Source: Mycobacterium sp. AZCC_0083 (lineage in GTDB: Bacteria > Actinomycetota > Actinomycetes > Mycobacteriales > Mycobacteriaceae). From it: DNA of 64,000 nucleotides. The position numbers were made by a program, and so were the translations under genes. Location of the stretch: the NCBI RefSeq assembly GCF_014202335.1, contig NZ_JACHGP010000014.1, positions 170,809 through 234,808 on the forward strand, in the 5' to 3' direction. The notes beneath the pieces were generated by a model, which was not told the DNA's origin, did no database searches, and worked only from the letters and a program-made list of their open reading frames with translations. The stretch's first letter is position 1, and each line of letters starts with the position of its first letter. Of this stretch, positions 40,624-49,183 are shown piece by piece.

Positions 40624-41949
40624 ATGAGCACAGCCGAGAAGCCAGTTGGCGTGGCGGTATTGGGATTGGGCAACGTCGGTAGCGAGGTTGTCCGCATCAT
40701 CGAGGCCAGCGCTGCTGACCTGGCCGCCCGGATCGGCGCGCCGCTCGAACTGCGTGGCATCGGCGTTCTCCGGGTCGCCGACGACCGCGGTGTACCGATC
40801 GAATTGCTGACCAACGACGTCGAAGAACTCGTCTCCCGCGACGACGTCGACATCGTGGTCGAGTTGATGGGCCCGGTGGAGCCCTCCCGCAAGGCGATCC
40901 TGACCGCGCTGGAGCACGGCAAGTCCGTCGTCACCGCCAACAAGGCCTTGCTGGCGCAGTCCACCGGCGAGTTGGCGACCGCCGCCGAGCGCGCTCACGT
41001 CGACTTGTACTTCGAGGCCGCGGTGGCGGGTGCGATCCCGGTGATCCGTCCGCTGACACAGTCACTGGCTGGCGATACCGTGCTGCGGGTGGCCGGAATC
41101 GTCAACGGCACCACCAATTACATCCTCTCCGCGATGGACAGCACGGGCGCCGACTACGAGGGCGCCCTTGCCGACGCGAGCGCGCTGGGTTACGCCGAGG
41201 CCGATCCGACCGCCGACGTCGAGGGCTACGACGCCGCGGCGAAGGCGGCGATCCTGGCGTCGATCGCCTTCCACACCAGGGTGACCGCCGACGACGTCTA
41301 CCGCGAGGGCATCACCAACGTCAGCCCGGCGGACTTCGCGTCCGCGCGAGCGCTCGGCTGCACGATTAAACTCCTTGCGATCTGCGAGCGAATCACCAAC
41401 GACGAGGGACAACAGCGTGTCTCGGCCAGGGTGTACCCGGCGCTGGTGCCGCTGGAGCATCCACTGGCGTCGGTCAACGGTGCGTTCAACGCGGTGGTGG
41501 TCGAAGCCGAGGCGGCCGGTCGCCTGATGTTCTACGGCCAGGGCGCCGGCGGTGCCCCCACCGCGTCGGCGGTGATGGGCGACCTGGTCATGGCCGCGCG
41601 CAACCGGGTGCAGGGCGGGCTGGGGCCACGGGAGTCGAAGTACGCCGAGCTGCCGATCGCACCGATCGGCTTCATCCCGACCCGGTACTACGTCAGCATG
41701 AACGTCGCCGACCGGCCGGGTGTGTTGTCCTCCGTGTCAGCTGAATTCGCCAAGCGCGAGGTCAGCATCGCCGAGGTGCGCCAGGAGGGCATGGTCGACG
41801 ATGGTGGTCTGCGCTGCGGTGCCCGCATCGTCGTGGTGACCCACCTCGCCACCGATGCGGCACTGTCGGACACCGTCGGCGCGCTTGCCGATCTCGACGT
41901 CGTGGACAGCATCAATAGCGTGCTGCGCCTGGAAGGAACCACGGAATGA
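40624..41949 (+). CDS. hom: Homoserine dehydrogenase
   Basis: A 441-residue enzyme of the aspartate pathway, also called thrA in mycobacteria. NAD(P) motif GLGNVG is near 15-20. The catalytic region is ANKALLAQ, AAVAGAIPVIRPL, VNGTTNYILSAM and GYAEADPTADVEGYDAAAKAAI. A C-terminal ACT domain (YYVSMNVADRPGVLSSVSAEFAKREVSIAEVRQEG) gives threonine feedback control. A strong GAGGAGG site lies ahead of ATG 40624. The thrC start overlaps the stop by four bases. Confidence 0.97.
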   Translation: MSTAEKPVGVAVLGLGNVGSEVVRIIEASAADLAARIGAPLELRGIGVLRVADDRGVPIELLTNDVEELVSRDDVDIVVELMGPVEPSRKAILTALEHGKSVVTANKALLAQSTGELATAAERAHVDLYFEAAVAGAIPVIRPLTQSLAGDTVLRVAGIVNGTTNYILSAMDSTGADYEGALADASALGYAEADPTADVEGYDAAAKAAILASIAFHTRVTADDVYREGITNVSPADFASARALGCTIKLLAICERITNDEGQQRVSARVYPALVPLEHPLASVNGAFNAVVVEAEAAGRLMFYGQGAGGAPTASAVMGDLVMAARNRVQGGLGPRESKYAELPIAPIGFIPTRYYVSMNVADRPGVLSSVSAEFAKREVSIAEVRQEGMVDDGGLRCGARIVVVTHLATDAALSDTVGALADLDVVDSINSVLRLEGTTE

Positions 41950-43025
41950 GCGCTCGTACCGCGGTGCACCAACCGTGGCCGGGCTTGATCGGCGCCTATC
42001 GCGACCGGTTGCCGGTCGAGGATCACTGGACGCCGATCACCCTGCTCGAGGGCGGCACGCCGCTGATCCACGCCAAGCGGATCAGCGAACTCACCGGTTG
42101 CACAGTGCATTTGAAGGTCGAGGGGCTCAATCCCACGGGCTCCTTCAAGGACCGCGGCATGACCATGGCGGTCACCGAGGCGGTAGCCCGCGGTCAGAAG
42201 GCGGTGCTCTGCGCGTCGACGGGCAACACGTCGGCCTCGGCGGCGGCGTACGCCGCGCGTGCAGGCATCACCTGCGCGGTGTTGATCCCGCAGGGCAAGA
42301 TCGCGATGGGCAAGCTCGCGCAAGCGGTCATGCACGGCGCCAAGATCATTCAGGTCGACGGCAACTTCGACGATTGCTTGGAACTCGCGCGCAAGCTGAC
42401 CGCGGACTTCCCGACCATCGCACTGGTGAACTCGGTCAACCCGTATCGCATCGAGGGGCAGAAGACCGCGGCGTTCGAGATCGTCGACGCGCTGGGTACC
42501 GCGCCCGACGTGCACGCCTTGCCCGTCGGCAATGCGGGCAACATCACCGCGTACTGGAAGGGCTACACCGAATACCACCGCGACGGTCTGTCCGACCGGC
42601 TGCCACGCATGCTCGGCACGCAGGCCGCGGGTGCGGCACCGCTGGTGCACGGTGCGCCGGTCAAGAACCCCGAGACGATCGCCACCGCGATCCGGATCGG
42701 CGCGCCCGCGTCGTGGACGTCGGCCGTCGAGGCCCAGCAGCAGTCGAACGGCCGGTTCCTGGCCGCCACCGACGAGGAGATCCTGGCGGCCTATCACCTG
42801 GTCGCACGCTCCGAAGGTGTGTTCGTCGAGCCGGCGTCGGCGGCCAGCATCGCGGGTCTGCTGAAGTCGGTCGAGGACGGCTGGGTGGCGCGGGGCTCCA
42901 CCGTGGTGTGCACCGTCACGGGCAATGGGCTCAAGGATCCGGATACCGCGCTGAAGGGCATGCCCGTCGTCGAGGCCGTTCCGGTGGACCCCGTCGCGGT
43001 GGTGGCCAAGCTCGGACTGGCGTAG
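41946..43025 (+). CDS. thrC: Threonine synthase
   Basis: A 359-residue PLP enzyme converting O-phosphohomoserine to threonine. The PLP Lys is K68 in GSFKDRG. The phosphate-binding loop is STGNTSASAAAYAARAG, and PVGNAGNITAYWKGY and GNGLKDPD complete the site. This is the short, S-adenosylmethionine-insensitive bacterial form. Co-translated with hom through ATGA, and followed after ~40 bases by thrB, which makes its substrate. Confidence 0.97.
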   Translation: MSARTAVHQPWPGLIGAYRDRLPVEDHWTPITLLEGGTPLIHAKRISELTGCTVHLKVEGLNPTGSFKDRGMTMAVTEAVARGQKAVLCASTGNTSASAAAYAARAGITCAVLIPQGKIAMGKLAQAVMHGAKIIQVDGNFDDCLELARKLTADFPTIALVNSVNPYRIEGQKTAAFEIVDALGTAPDVHALPVGNAGNITAYWKGYTEYHRDGLSDRLPRMLGTQAAGAAPLVHGAPVKNPETIATAIRIGAPASWTSAVEAQQQSNGRFLAATDEEILAAYHLVARSEGVFVEPASAASIAGLLKSVEDGWVARGSTVVCTVTGNGLKDPDTALKGMPVVEAVPVDPVAVVAKLGLA

Positions 43026-43065
43026 GGGTGGATTTGCGCGCACGCGAGGAGCAGGAAGGGGCGGG

Positions 43066-44010
43066 ATGACTCGGATTCTGCCTGCCGGCCTGGCGGCCAA
43101 CGCCGTGGTCGCCGCGTCGAGTGCGAATCTTGGCCCCGGATTCGACAGTCTCGGTCTCGCACTCAGCCTCTATGACGAAATCGAGGTCCAGACAACCGAT
43201 TCCGGCCTTCTGGTCGAGGTCGAGGGGGAGGGGGCGGGCCAAGTACCGCTTGACTCGTCGCACCTCGTCGTGCGCGCCATCGAGCGCGGACTCGCCGCAG
43301 CGGGAGTCGAAGCCGCGGGTCTGAAGGTGTTCTGCAGAAACGACATTCCGCACTCGCGTGGCCTCGGCTCGTCGGCGGCCGCCGTGGTCGGCGGGATCGC
43401 CGCCGCCAACGGTCTTGTTGTTCAAACGGATTCGAAGCCGTTGACGGACACCGAGCTGGTGCAGCTGTCCTCGGAGTTCGAGGGCCACCCGGATAACGCG
43501 TCCGCCGCGGTGCTGGGCGGTGCGGTGGTGTCGTGGACCGAAGGCGACGGCCCACGGGCCCGCTACGCGGCAGCTCCGTTGCGTCTGCACCCCGACATCC
43601 ACCTGTTCCCCGCAATCCCGCGGGTGCGCTCGTCGACGGCCGAGACCCGGGTCTTGCTTCCCGATGCGGTCAGCCACGTCGACGCACGGTTCAACCTCAG
43701 CCGCGCGGCGCTCCTCGTGGTGGCGTTGACCGAGCGGCCCGATCTGCTCATGGCAGCCACCGCCGACCGGCTGCACCAACCGCAACGCGCCGCCGCCATG
43801 CCCGCATCGGCGGAATATCTCACCATCCTGCGGCGTTGTGGCATTCCAGCGGTGCTTTCTGGGGCTGGACCTGCGGTTATCGCGCTCACTACCGAGTCGG
43901 AGTTGCCAGCCCAAGCCTTGGAGTTCGGCGCCGCCAGCGGGTTCACCGTCAGCGAGATGTTGGTTGGTGAGGGTGTCCGATGGACATCCGGTGTGTCGAT
44001 TCGAAGTTGA
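43066..44010 (+). CDS. thrB: Homoserine kinase
   Basis: A 314-residue GHMP kinase that phosphorylates homoserine. The ATP loop is DIPHSRGLGSSAAAVVGG; the N-terminal substrate motif is VVAASSANLGPGFDSLGLAL; the C-terminal GHMP motif is AVLSGAGPAVIALT. ATG 43066 has AGGAAGGGGCGGG upstream. Completes the hom-thrC-thrB operon. No clear terminator before the rho leader. Confidence 0.97.
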   Translation: MTRILPAGLAANAVVAASSANLGPGFDSLGLALSLYDEIEVQTTDSGLLVEVEGEGAGQVPLDSSHLVVRAIERGLAAAGVEAAGLKVFCRNDIPHSRGLGSSAAAVVGGIAAANGLVVQTDSKPLTDTELVQLSSEFEGHPDNASAAVLGGAVVSWTEGDGPRARYAAAPLRLHPDIHLFPAIPRVRSSTAETRVLLPDAVSHVDARFNLSRAALLVVALTERPDLLMAATADRLHQPQRAAAMPASAEYLTILRRCGIPAVLSGAGPAVIALTTESELPAQALEFGAASGFTVSEMLVGEGVRWTSGVSIRS

Positions 44011-44039
44011 CACGAGTCACATGCGAATCAGGGTGTTTC

Positions 44040-44068
44040 TTGCTTCCCACACCAATGCGGGTTATCCT
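44040..44068 (+). promoter_or_regulatory. Promoter for rho with a ~200-base leader
   Basis: TTGCTT (44040-44045), a 17-base spacer and TATCCT (44063-44068). Transcription would begin near 44075, leaving a ~200-base untranslated leader before GTG 44277 with no ORF of note. Such leaders commonly carry autogenous Rho control. The 266-base gap between thrB and rho holds nothing else I can identify. Confidence 0.55.
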
Positions 44069-44276
44069 CGCTCTCGTCCAGCAATCGCAGCGTCTGTTTC
44101 TGCGCCGACACTAGGACGACCACCAATTCTTCTCGTGGATGACGGCTCGCCGTATCGCGGCGAACCCCAGCGATCACCGTTGCATCGGCGACGGTGGGAC
44201 CTCGGCACTCGGCGTTTCCGCTGAGTGCGATGAACCCTCGCGCGATCGAAATCAGCGAGGGAAAGAAAGGAAATCC

Positions 44277-46325
44277 GTGACTGATACGGACCTCTTCACC
44301 ACGGACAGCAGCGACGTCGTGTCGCCGGACTCCGTGAATCCAGACATCTCCGAGCCGGTTTCGGCGGATTCCGCCGTCGCCGCTCCCGCGCCGGTGGCCA
44401 CCGCCAGCCGTAGCGAGCGCAGCGGCTCACTAACCGGGATGGTCCTGCCTGACCTGCGGGCGCTCGCCAACGAGGTGGGTGTCAAGGGCGCATCCGGGAT
44501 GCGCAAGAGCGAGCTGATCGCGGCAATCCGCGAGCGGCGCGCCGAGGGCAACAGCGACACCAATGGCCATGCTCCGGAGACCGCACCCGCGGACGCTCCG
44601 GCCGCCGAGAGCCCCGAGAACGCCGCCGACGCGCCCGCCGAACAGCCGGTCCGTGCGCGCCGCGAGCGTCGAGGCGCCTCACGCCAGGCCGGCACGCCGG
44701 CCGCGGACGCCGAGACCAAGGTGGACGACACGCCAGAGGTCAAGGCTGAGGAAAGCGCTGAGCCGAAGGTCGACGCGCAATCCGAGGTCAAGGCCGAGAA
44801 GGCCGAAGACAAGACCGAGAGCAAGGCTCCCAAGACGGACGAGAAGGGCGACGAGAGGCGCGCCCAGAACTCCCGTCAGGACAACCGGTCCAACGACGGC
44901 GGTAACCAGGGCGGTGGCAACCGGTCCAACCAGGGCGGTGGCAACCGGTCCAACCAGGGCGGCGGCAACCAGTCCAACCAGGGTGGTAACCAGTCCAACC
45001 AGGGTGGCGGCAACTCGAACAACGACGACGATGACGACGATGGCGACGGCCGCCAGGGCCGACGCGGCCGTCGGTTCCGCGATCGCAGACGGCGCGGCGA
45101 GCGCACAGGCGCCGAAGGCGGCGGCGGTGGCGACCGTGACACCGAACTGCGCGAGGACGACGTCGTCCAGCCCGTCGCAGGCATCCTCGACGTGCTCGAC
45201 AACTACGCATTCGTCCGTACCTCCGGCTACCTGGCCGGACCGAACGACGTCTACGTGTCGATGAACATGGTCCGCAAGAACGGCCTGCGCCGCGGCGATG
45301 CCGTGACCGGTGCGGTCCGCATCGCCCGCGAGGGCGAGGGCGGCGGTGGTGGCAGTAGCCAGAACCCGCGGCAGAAGTTCAACCCGCTGGTCCGCCTCGA
45401 CACCATCAACGGTGGATCGATCGAGGACGCCAGGAAGCGCCCCGAGTTCCAGAAGCTGACCCCGCTGTACCCGAACCAGCGGCTGCGGCTCGAGACCACG
45501 CCCGACCGGCTGACCACCCGCGTCATCGACCTGATCATGCCGATCGGCAAGGGCCAGCGCGCCCTGATCGTGTCGCCGCCGAAGGCCGGCAAGACGATGA
45601 TCCTGCAGAGCATCGCCAACGCGATCACCACGAACAACCCGGAATGCCACCTGATGGTGGTCCTGGTCGACGAGCGACCCGAAGAAGTGACCGACATGCA
45701 GCGTTCGGTGAAGGGCGAGGTCATCGCCTCGACCTTCGACCGCCCGCCGTCAGATCACACCGCCGTCGCGGAGCTGGCCATCGAACGGGCCAAGCGGCTC
45801 GTCGAGCAGGGCAGCGACGTCGTCGTGCTGCTGGACTCGATCACCCGGCTGGGCCGCGCGTACAACAACGCGTCCCCGGCATCGGGCCGCATCCTGTCCG
45901 GTGGTGTCGACTCGACCGCCCTGTACCCGCCGAAGCGGTTCCTCGGCGCGGCGCGCAACATCGAGGACGGTGGCTCGCTGACGATCATCGCCACGGCGAT
46001 GGTCGAGACCGGGTCGACCGGTGACACGGTGATCTTCGAGGAGTTCAAGGGCACCGGCAACGCCGAGCTCAAGCTCGACCGCAAGATCTCCGAGCGCCGG
46101 GTGTTCCCCGCCGTCGACGTCAACCCGTCGGGCACCCGCAAGGACGAGTTGTTGCTCGGCCCCGACGAGTTCTCGGTCGTGCACAAGCTGCGCCGCGTGC
46201 TGTCGGGACTCGATTCGCACCAGGCCATCGATCTGCTGATGAGCCAGCTGCGCAAGTCCAAGACGAACTACGAGTTCCTGGTGCAGGTCTCCAAGACCAC
46301 GCCCCAGAACATGGACTCCGACTAG
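44277..46325 (+). CDS. rho: Transcription termination factor Rho
   Basis: A 682-residue hexameric RNA helicase. The Rho_N/SAP-like segment is VLPDLRALANEVGVKGASGMRKSELIAAI (~57-87). A long disordered insert covers ~90-285. The RNA-binding cold-shock fold (DDVVQPVAGILDVLDNYAFVRTSGYL) and the ATPase (Walker A SPPKAGKT, K439; Walker B VVVLLDSITRLGRAYN) follow. GTG 44277 has GAAAGAAAGGA upstream. The insert, typical of actinobacterial Rho, includes Glu/Lys-rich and NQGG-repeat portions and adds ~260 residues relative to E. coli Rho (419 aa). Confidence 0.98.
   Translation: MTDTDLFTTDSSDVVSPDSVNPDISEPVSADSAVAAPAPVATASRSERSGSLTGMVLPDLRALANEVGVKGASGMRKSELIAAIRERRAEGNSDTNGHAPETAPADAPAAESPENAADAPAEQPVRARRERRGASRQAGTPAADAETKVDDTPEVKAEESAEPKVDAQSEVKAEKAEDKTESKAPKTDEKGDERRAQNSRQDNRSNDGGNQGGGNRSNQGGGNRSNQGGGNQSNQGGNQSNQGGGNSNNDDDDDDGDGRQGRRGRRFRDRRRRGERTGAEGGGGGDRDTELREDDVVQPVAGILDVLDNYAFVRTSGYLAGPNDVYVSMNMVRKNGLRRGDAVTGAVRIAREGEGGGGGSSQNPRQKFNPLVRLDTINGGSIEDARKRPEFQKLTPLYPNQRLRLETTPDRLTTRVIDLIMPIGKGQRALIVSPPKAGKTMILQSIANAITTNNPECHLMVVLVDERPEEVTDMQRSVKGEVIASTFDRPPSDHTAVAELAIERAKRLVEQGSDVVVLLDSITRLGRAYNNASPASGRILSGGVDSTALYPPKRFLGAARNIEDGGSLTIIATAMVETGSTGDTVIFEEFKGTGNAELKLDRKISERRVFPAVDVNPSGTRKDELLLGPDEFSVVHKLRRVLSGLDSHQAIDLLMSQLRKSKTNYEFLVQVSKTTPQNMDSD
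44881..45030 (+). repeat. NQGG(G)N(R/Q)S tandem repeats in the Rho insert
   Basis: Codons for roughly residues 202-250 repeat a unit of about 8 codons (AACCGGTCCAACCAGGGCGG and variants) five to six times, followed by an Asp run. The protein segment is rich in Asn, Gln, Gly and Ser. Confidence 0.9.
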
Positions 46326-46336
46326 CCATTTGAGAC

Positions 46337-46373
46337 AGAAGCCCCGCACGCCACCTGCGCGTGCGGGGTTTCT
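46337..46373 (+). terminator. Intrinsic terminator after rho
   Basis: AGAAGCCCCGCACGC (46337-46351) pairs with GCGTGCGGGGTTTCT (46359-46373) over 15 bp with one G-T pair and a 7-base loop. The T tract is inside the stem. It also faces the convergent TetR gene and may serve both strands. Confidence 0.8.
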
Positions 46374-46391
46374 GCGTTGTTTGGGTCGACG

Positions 46392-47009
46392 TCAGACGGC
46401 GGGATCGGCCCGCAAGCCGGGCATCACGTAGCGGCGGACATGCGTCAGCACCGCTTGGTGATCGGCTGGATCGAGCAGCTGCCCTGGCACGGTCGCAAAC
46501 GAAATGATCACTCGGGCAACCCATTCCGATGCCTCGCCGACGTGGACGTCGGCATGTATCTCACCAGAGTCCCGTGCGGCCTCCAGGTACCGCGACCAGA
46601 AGCTGGCGATATCGGGCACCAGGCCCTGCACACCGGCGCCCGCGCACGCCGCGAACTCATCGGGCTCGTCGCGACGCAACTTCATCAGCAGCGCGCCCGG
46701 GTCGTCATATGCCGTCCGGCCGTGGCGGATGCCGGCCGCGAGCTGTTCATCGAGCCCGTCGACCCGTTCGAGCACGGCGTGCGCCTCCGACCAGTACGTG
46801 TCGTTGAGACGCACGATGGCCGCGCCCAGCAGTGACACCTTGTCCGGGAAGTGGCGATAGAGCCAGCCTCTCGAAACCCCCGCGACCTCTGCGACCTCGG
46901 ACACGGTCGTCGCGCGAATCCCCCTAGCGCGCAGGCACACCTCGGCCGCGTCGATCAGGCGTTCGCGGACCGTCCTGGTGGCCGGAGGGGGTGACGTGGT
47001 GCCGGTCAA
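46392..47009 (-). CDS. TetR-family repressor
   Basis: A 205-residue regulator. HTH residues ~15-60: RERLIDAAEVCLRARGIRATTVSEVAEVAGVSRGWLYRHFPDKVSLLGAA. The C-terminal ligand domain includes DEQLAAGIRHGRTAYDDPGALLMKLRRDEPDEF. Divergent from the acyl-CoA ligase gene across 162 bases, so it probably represses that gene in response to an acyl-CoA or sterol-derived ligand, as KstR-type regulators do; that ligand is a guess. Confidence 0.9.
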   Translation of the reverse strand: MTGTTSPPPATRTVRERLIDAAEVCLRARGIRATTVSEVAEVAGVSRGWLYRHFPDKVSLLGAAIVRLNDTYWSEAHAVLERVDGLDEQLAAGIRHGRTAYDDPGALLMKLRRDEPDEFAACAGAGVQGLVPDIASFWSRYLEAARDSGEIHADVHVGEASEWVARVIISFATVPGQLLDPADHQAVLTHVRRYVMPGLRADPAV

Positions 47010-47116
47010 CGGCGACTCCTGATCGATTCGGTTGGTTGACGGTTGCGTGCCAGATGTTCGCTCCGCAAGCGTCGCTCAGTCTGCCAGTGGCCAGACGCTA
47101 CCGCGTGGCCGGTCGA

Positions 47117-47141
47117 AGATGGTAGACACTCTGCACTATCT
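47117..47141. promoter_or_regulatory. Imperfect inverted repeat in the TetR/ligase divergent region
   Basis: AGATGGTAGAC and CTGCACTATCT flank three bases, matching at 7 of 11 paired positions. It lies 31 bases before the ligase start. A weak operator candidate only. Confidence 0.25.
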
Positions 47142-47171
47142 GTTCAGCCAATCGGATCGAGGCGGCCAACG

Positions 47172-48782
47172 ATGGCGGATACATTGCAGCACCTTCTTCG
47201 CGAACGGGCCGAGCAGGACGGGATTGCGGTCAAGTACGGCGACCGGTCGTGGACGTGGCGCGAACACCTGGGTGAGGCCGCAGCGCAGGCGGCCGCGCTG
47301 ATTGCTGCAGCCGATCCTCAGCGACCGCTGCACGTGGGCGTCCTGATGGGCAACACCCCCGACATGCTCACCGCCCTAGCCGCTGCAGGCCTGGGTGGAT
47401 ACGTCCTGTGTGGCATCAACACCACCCGTCGCGGCGACGCCCTGGCCCGCGACATCACGCGGGTGGACTGTCAGATCGTGCTGACCGATGCCGAACACCG
47501 GCACCTCCTCGACGACCTTGACATCGATGTCGACCTGCCCGGCGTGACCGTCCTCGACGTGTCGACCGGGCAGTGGGCGGATCTGCTCGCCGCCGCGCCC
47601 GCCCTGGTGCCGCATCGCGAGGTCGGGGCGGACGACACGTTCATGATGATCTTCACGTCGGGCACCAGCGGTGACCCCAAGGCGGTCGAGGTGCCGCACG
47701 CGATGGTGCTGTTCGCCGGGCGAGCGCTGGTCGAGCGGTACGGACTGACGGGCTCCGACGTCTGCTACCTGGCCATGCCGCTGTTCCACTCCAACGCCGT
47801 CTATGCGGGCTGGAGCGTGGCGCTCGGCTCCGGGGCCGCCATGGCACCCGCCGCGTTCTCGGCATCGAGGTTCCTGCCGGACGTCCGGCGCTATCGCGCG
47901 ACCTACATGAACTACGTCGGCAAGCCGCTTGCCTACATCCTCGCCACCCCCGAACAACCCGACGATGCGGACAACACGCTGCGCACCGCGTTCGGCAACG
48001 AGGCCGCCGACCGCGACATCGACGAATTCGGCCGCCGCTTCGGATGCACGGTGTGGGACGGCTTCGGGTCGACCGAGACGGCGGTGATCGTCGCCAGGCC
48101 CGAGGACTGCCCGACCGGTTCGATCGGAAAGGGCTTCCCCGGCGTCGCCATCTACGACCCCGAGACGGTTCGGGAGTGCGACGTCGCGCGCTTCGACGAG
48201 ACGGGTGCCCTGGCCAACGCCGACGCGGCGATCGGCGAGCTGGTCAACACCTCCGGCAGCGGACTGTTCCGTGGGTACTACAACGATCCCGGCGCCACCG
48301 ACCAGCGGATGCGTCACGGCATGTACTGGTCGGGTGACCTGGCCTACCGCGATGCCGACGGCTGGATCTACCTTGCCGGTCGCACCGCCGACTGGATGCG
48401 CGTCGACGGCGAAAACCTCACGACCGCGCCGATCGAGCGAATCCTGCTCCGGTTGCCCGTGATCAGCCGGGTCGCGGTGTACCCGGTGCCCGACGAGTAC
48501 GTCGGCGATCAGGTGATGGCCGCAATCGTGCTGCGTGACGATGCGGAACTGAGCCCCGAAGCGTTCGCGGAGTTCCTCGCCGCGCAGCGCGACCTGTCGC
48601 CGAAGGCCTGGCCGCGTTACGTGTGGATCGCCGCCGACCTGCCAAGCACGGCGACCAACAAGATCCTCAAGCGCGAGTTGATCGGCCTCGGCGTCGACCC
48701 AGACGGTCGGGTGCTGTGGAAGCGGGACGGAATAGCGGCCGGTACGCGTGCGTTTAGGAGGTTGGCGGTTGACCTGGCATAA
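47172..48782 (+). CDS. Acyl-CoA ligase, FadD17-like
   Basis: A 536-residue ANL-superfamily adenylating enzyme. The phosphate loop is MIFTSGTSGDPKAVEV, the second motif DGFGSTE, then YWSGDLAYRDADGW and the C-terminal catalytic Lys in TATNKILKREL. Overall sequence strongly resembles what I recall of M. tuberculosis FadD17 (SMPLFHSNAV, YVGKPLAYILATPE-type segments), a KstR-regulon member. It activates a fatty or steroid-derived acid as AMP then CoA ester. ATG 47172 gives MADTLQHLLRERA. Divergent from its presumed TetR regulator. Confidence 0.92.
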   Translation: MADTLQHLLRERAEQDGIAVKYGDRSWTWREHLGEAAAQAAALIAAADPQRPLHVGVLMGNTPDMLTALAAAGLGGYVLCGINTTRRGDALARDITRVDCQIVLTDAEHRHLLDDLDIDVDLPGVTVLDVSTGQWADLLAAAPALVPHREVGADDTFMMIFTSGTSGDPKAVEVPHAMVLFAGRALVERYGLTGSDVCYLAMPLFHSNAVYAGWSVALGSGAAMAPAAFSASRFLPDVRRYRATYMNYVGKPLAYILATPEQPDDADNTLRTAFGNEAADRDIDEFGRRFGCTVWDGFGSTETAVIVARPEDCPTGSIGKGFPGVAIYDPETVRECDVARFDETGALANADAAIGELVNTSGSGLFRGYYNDPGATDQRMRHGMYWSGDLAYRDADGWIYLAGRTADWMRVDGENLTTAPIERILLRLPVISRVAVYPVPDEYVGDQVMAAIVLRDDAELSPEAFAEFLAAQRDLSPKAWPRYVWIAADLPSTATNKILKRELIGLGVDPDGRVLWKRDGIAAGTRAFRRLAVDLA

Positions 48783-48871
48783 TGAACCGTCACCTCGGTT
48801 CCGGTTCACGCTCGAAGACCTTTAGGTCAGGGCTCGGGCGACCCGGCGGCCAACTAACGAAGAGGACCATC

Positions 48872-49108
48872 ATGAGATCGGGTATTCACCCCGCCTACAA
48901 CGAGACCACCGTGGTCTGCGGTTGTGGCAACACCTTCCAGACTCGTAGCACCAAGGAGAGCGGCCACATCGTGGTCGAGGTCTGCTCCCAGTGCCACCCG
49001 TTCTACACAGGCAAGCAGAAGATCCTCGACAGCGGCGGCCGCGTCGCACGCTTCGAGAAGCGCTACGGCAAGCGCGCCGGTGCCGCCAAGGCTGACGCCG
49101 ACAAGTAG
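48872..49108 (+). CDS. rpmE: 50S ribosomal protein L31, zinc-binding type
   Basis: A 78-residue protein with the complete C+ zinc site C16, C18, C38 and C41 (VCGCGN and CSQCHPFYTG). It is therefore the primary, zinc-containing L31 rather than the Zur-regulated cysteine-free paralogue. ATG 48872 follows AGAGGA. The C-terminal Lys/Ala tail is as in other mycobacteria. An inverted repeat (TGAACCG ... CGGTTCA, 48783-48808) lies just after the ligase stop in the 89-base upstream gap. A terminator hairpin follows the gene. Confidence 0.97.
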   Translation: MRSGIHPAYNETTVVCGCGNTFQTRSTKESGHIVVEVCSQCHPFYTGKQKILDSGGRVARFEKRYGKRAGAAKADADK

Positions 49109-49115
49109 CTGCCTT

Positions 49116-49158
49116 ACCGACGCCCGATCTGTCGAATCCGAACAGAACGGGCGTCGGT
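49116..49158 (+). terminator. Hairpin between rpmE and prfA
   Basis: ACCGACGCCCG (49116-49126) with CGGGCGTCGGT (49148-49158), then a mismatch and an inner 5-bp stem (TCTGT/ACAGA), and a 9-base loop. TTTGCGTTT follows. Probably attenuates rather than fully separates rpmE from the prfA operon. Confidence 0.75.
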
Positions 49159-49183
49159 TTGCGTTTAGGGGAAGGAGGTCGTG

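Noticed and set aside
44881..45030. Short regular repeats as a CRISPR array
   Set aside because: The repeats are in frame inside rho, have no unique spacers and encode an NQGG-rich segment; no cas genes occur in the window.
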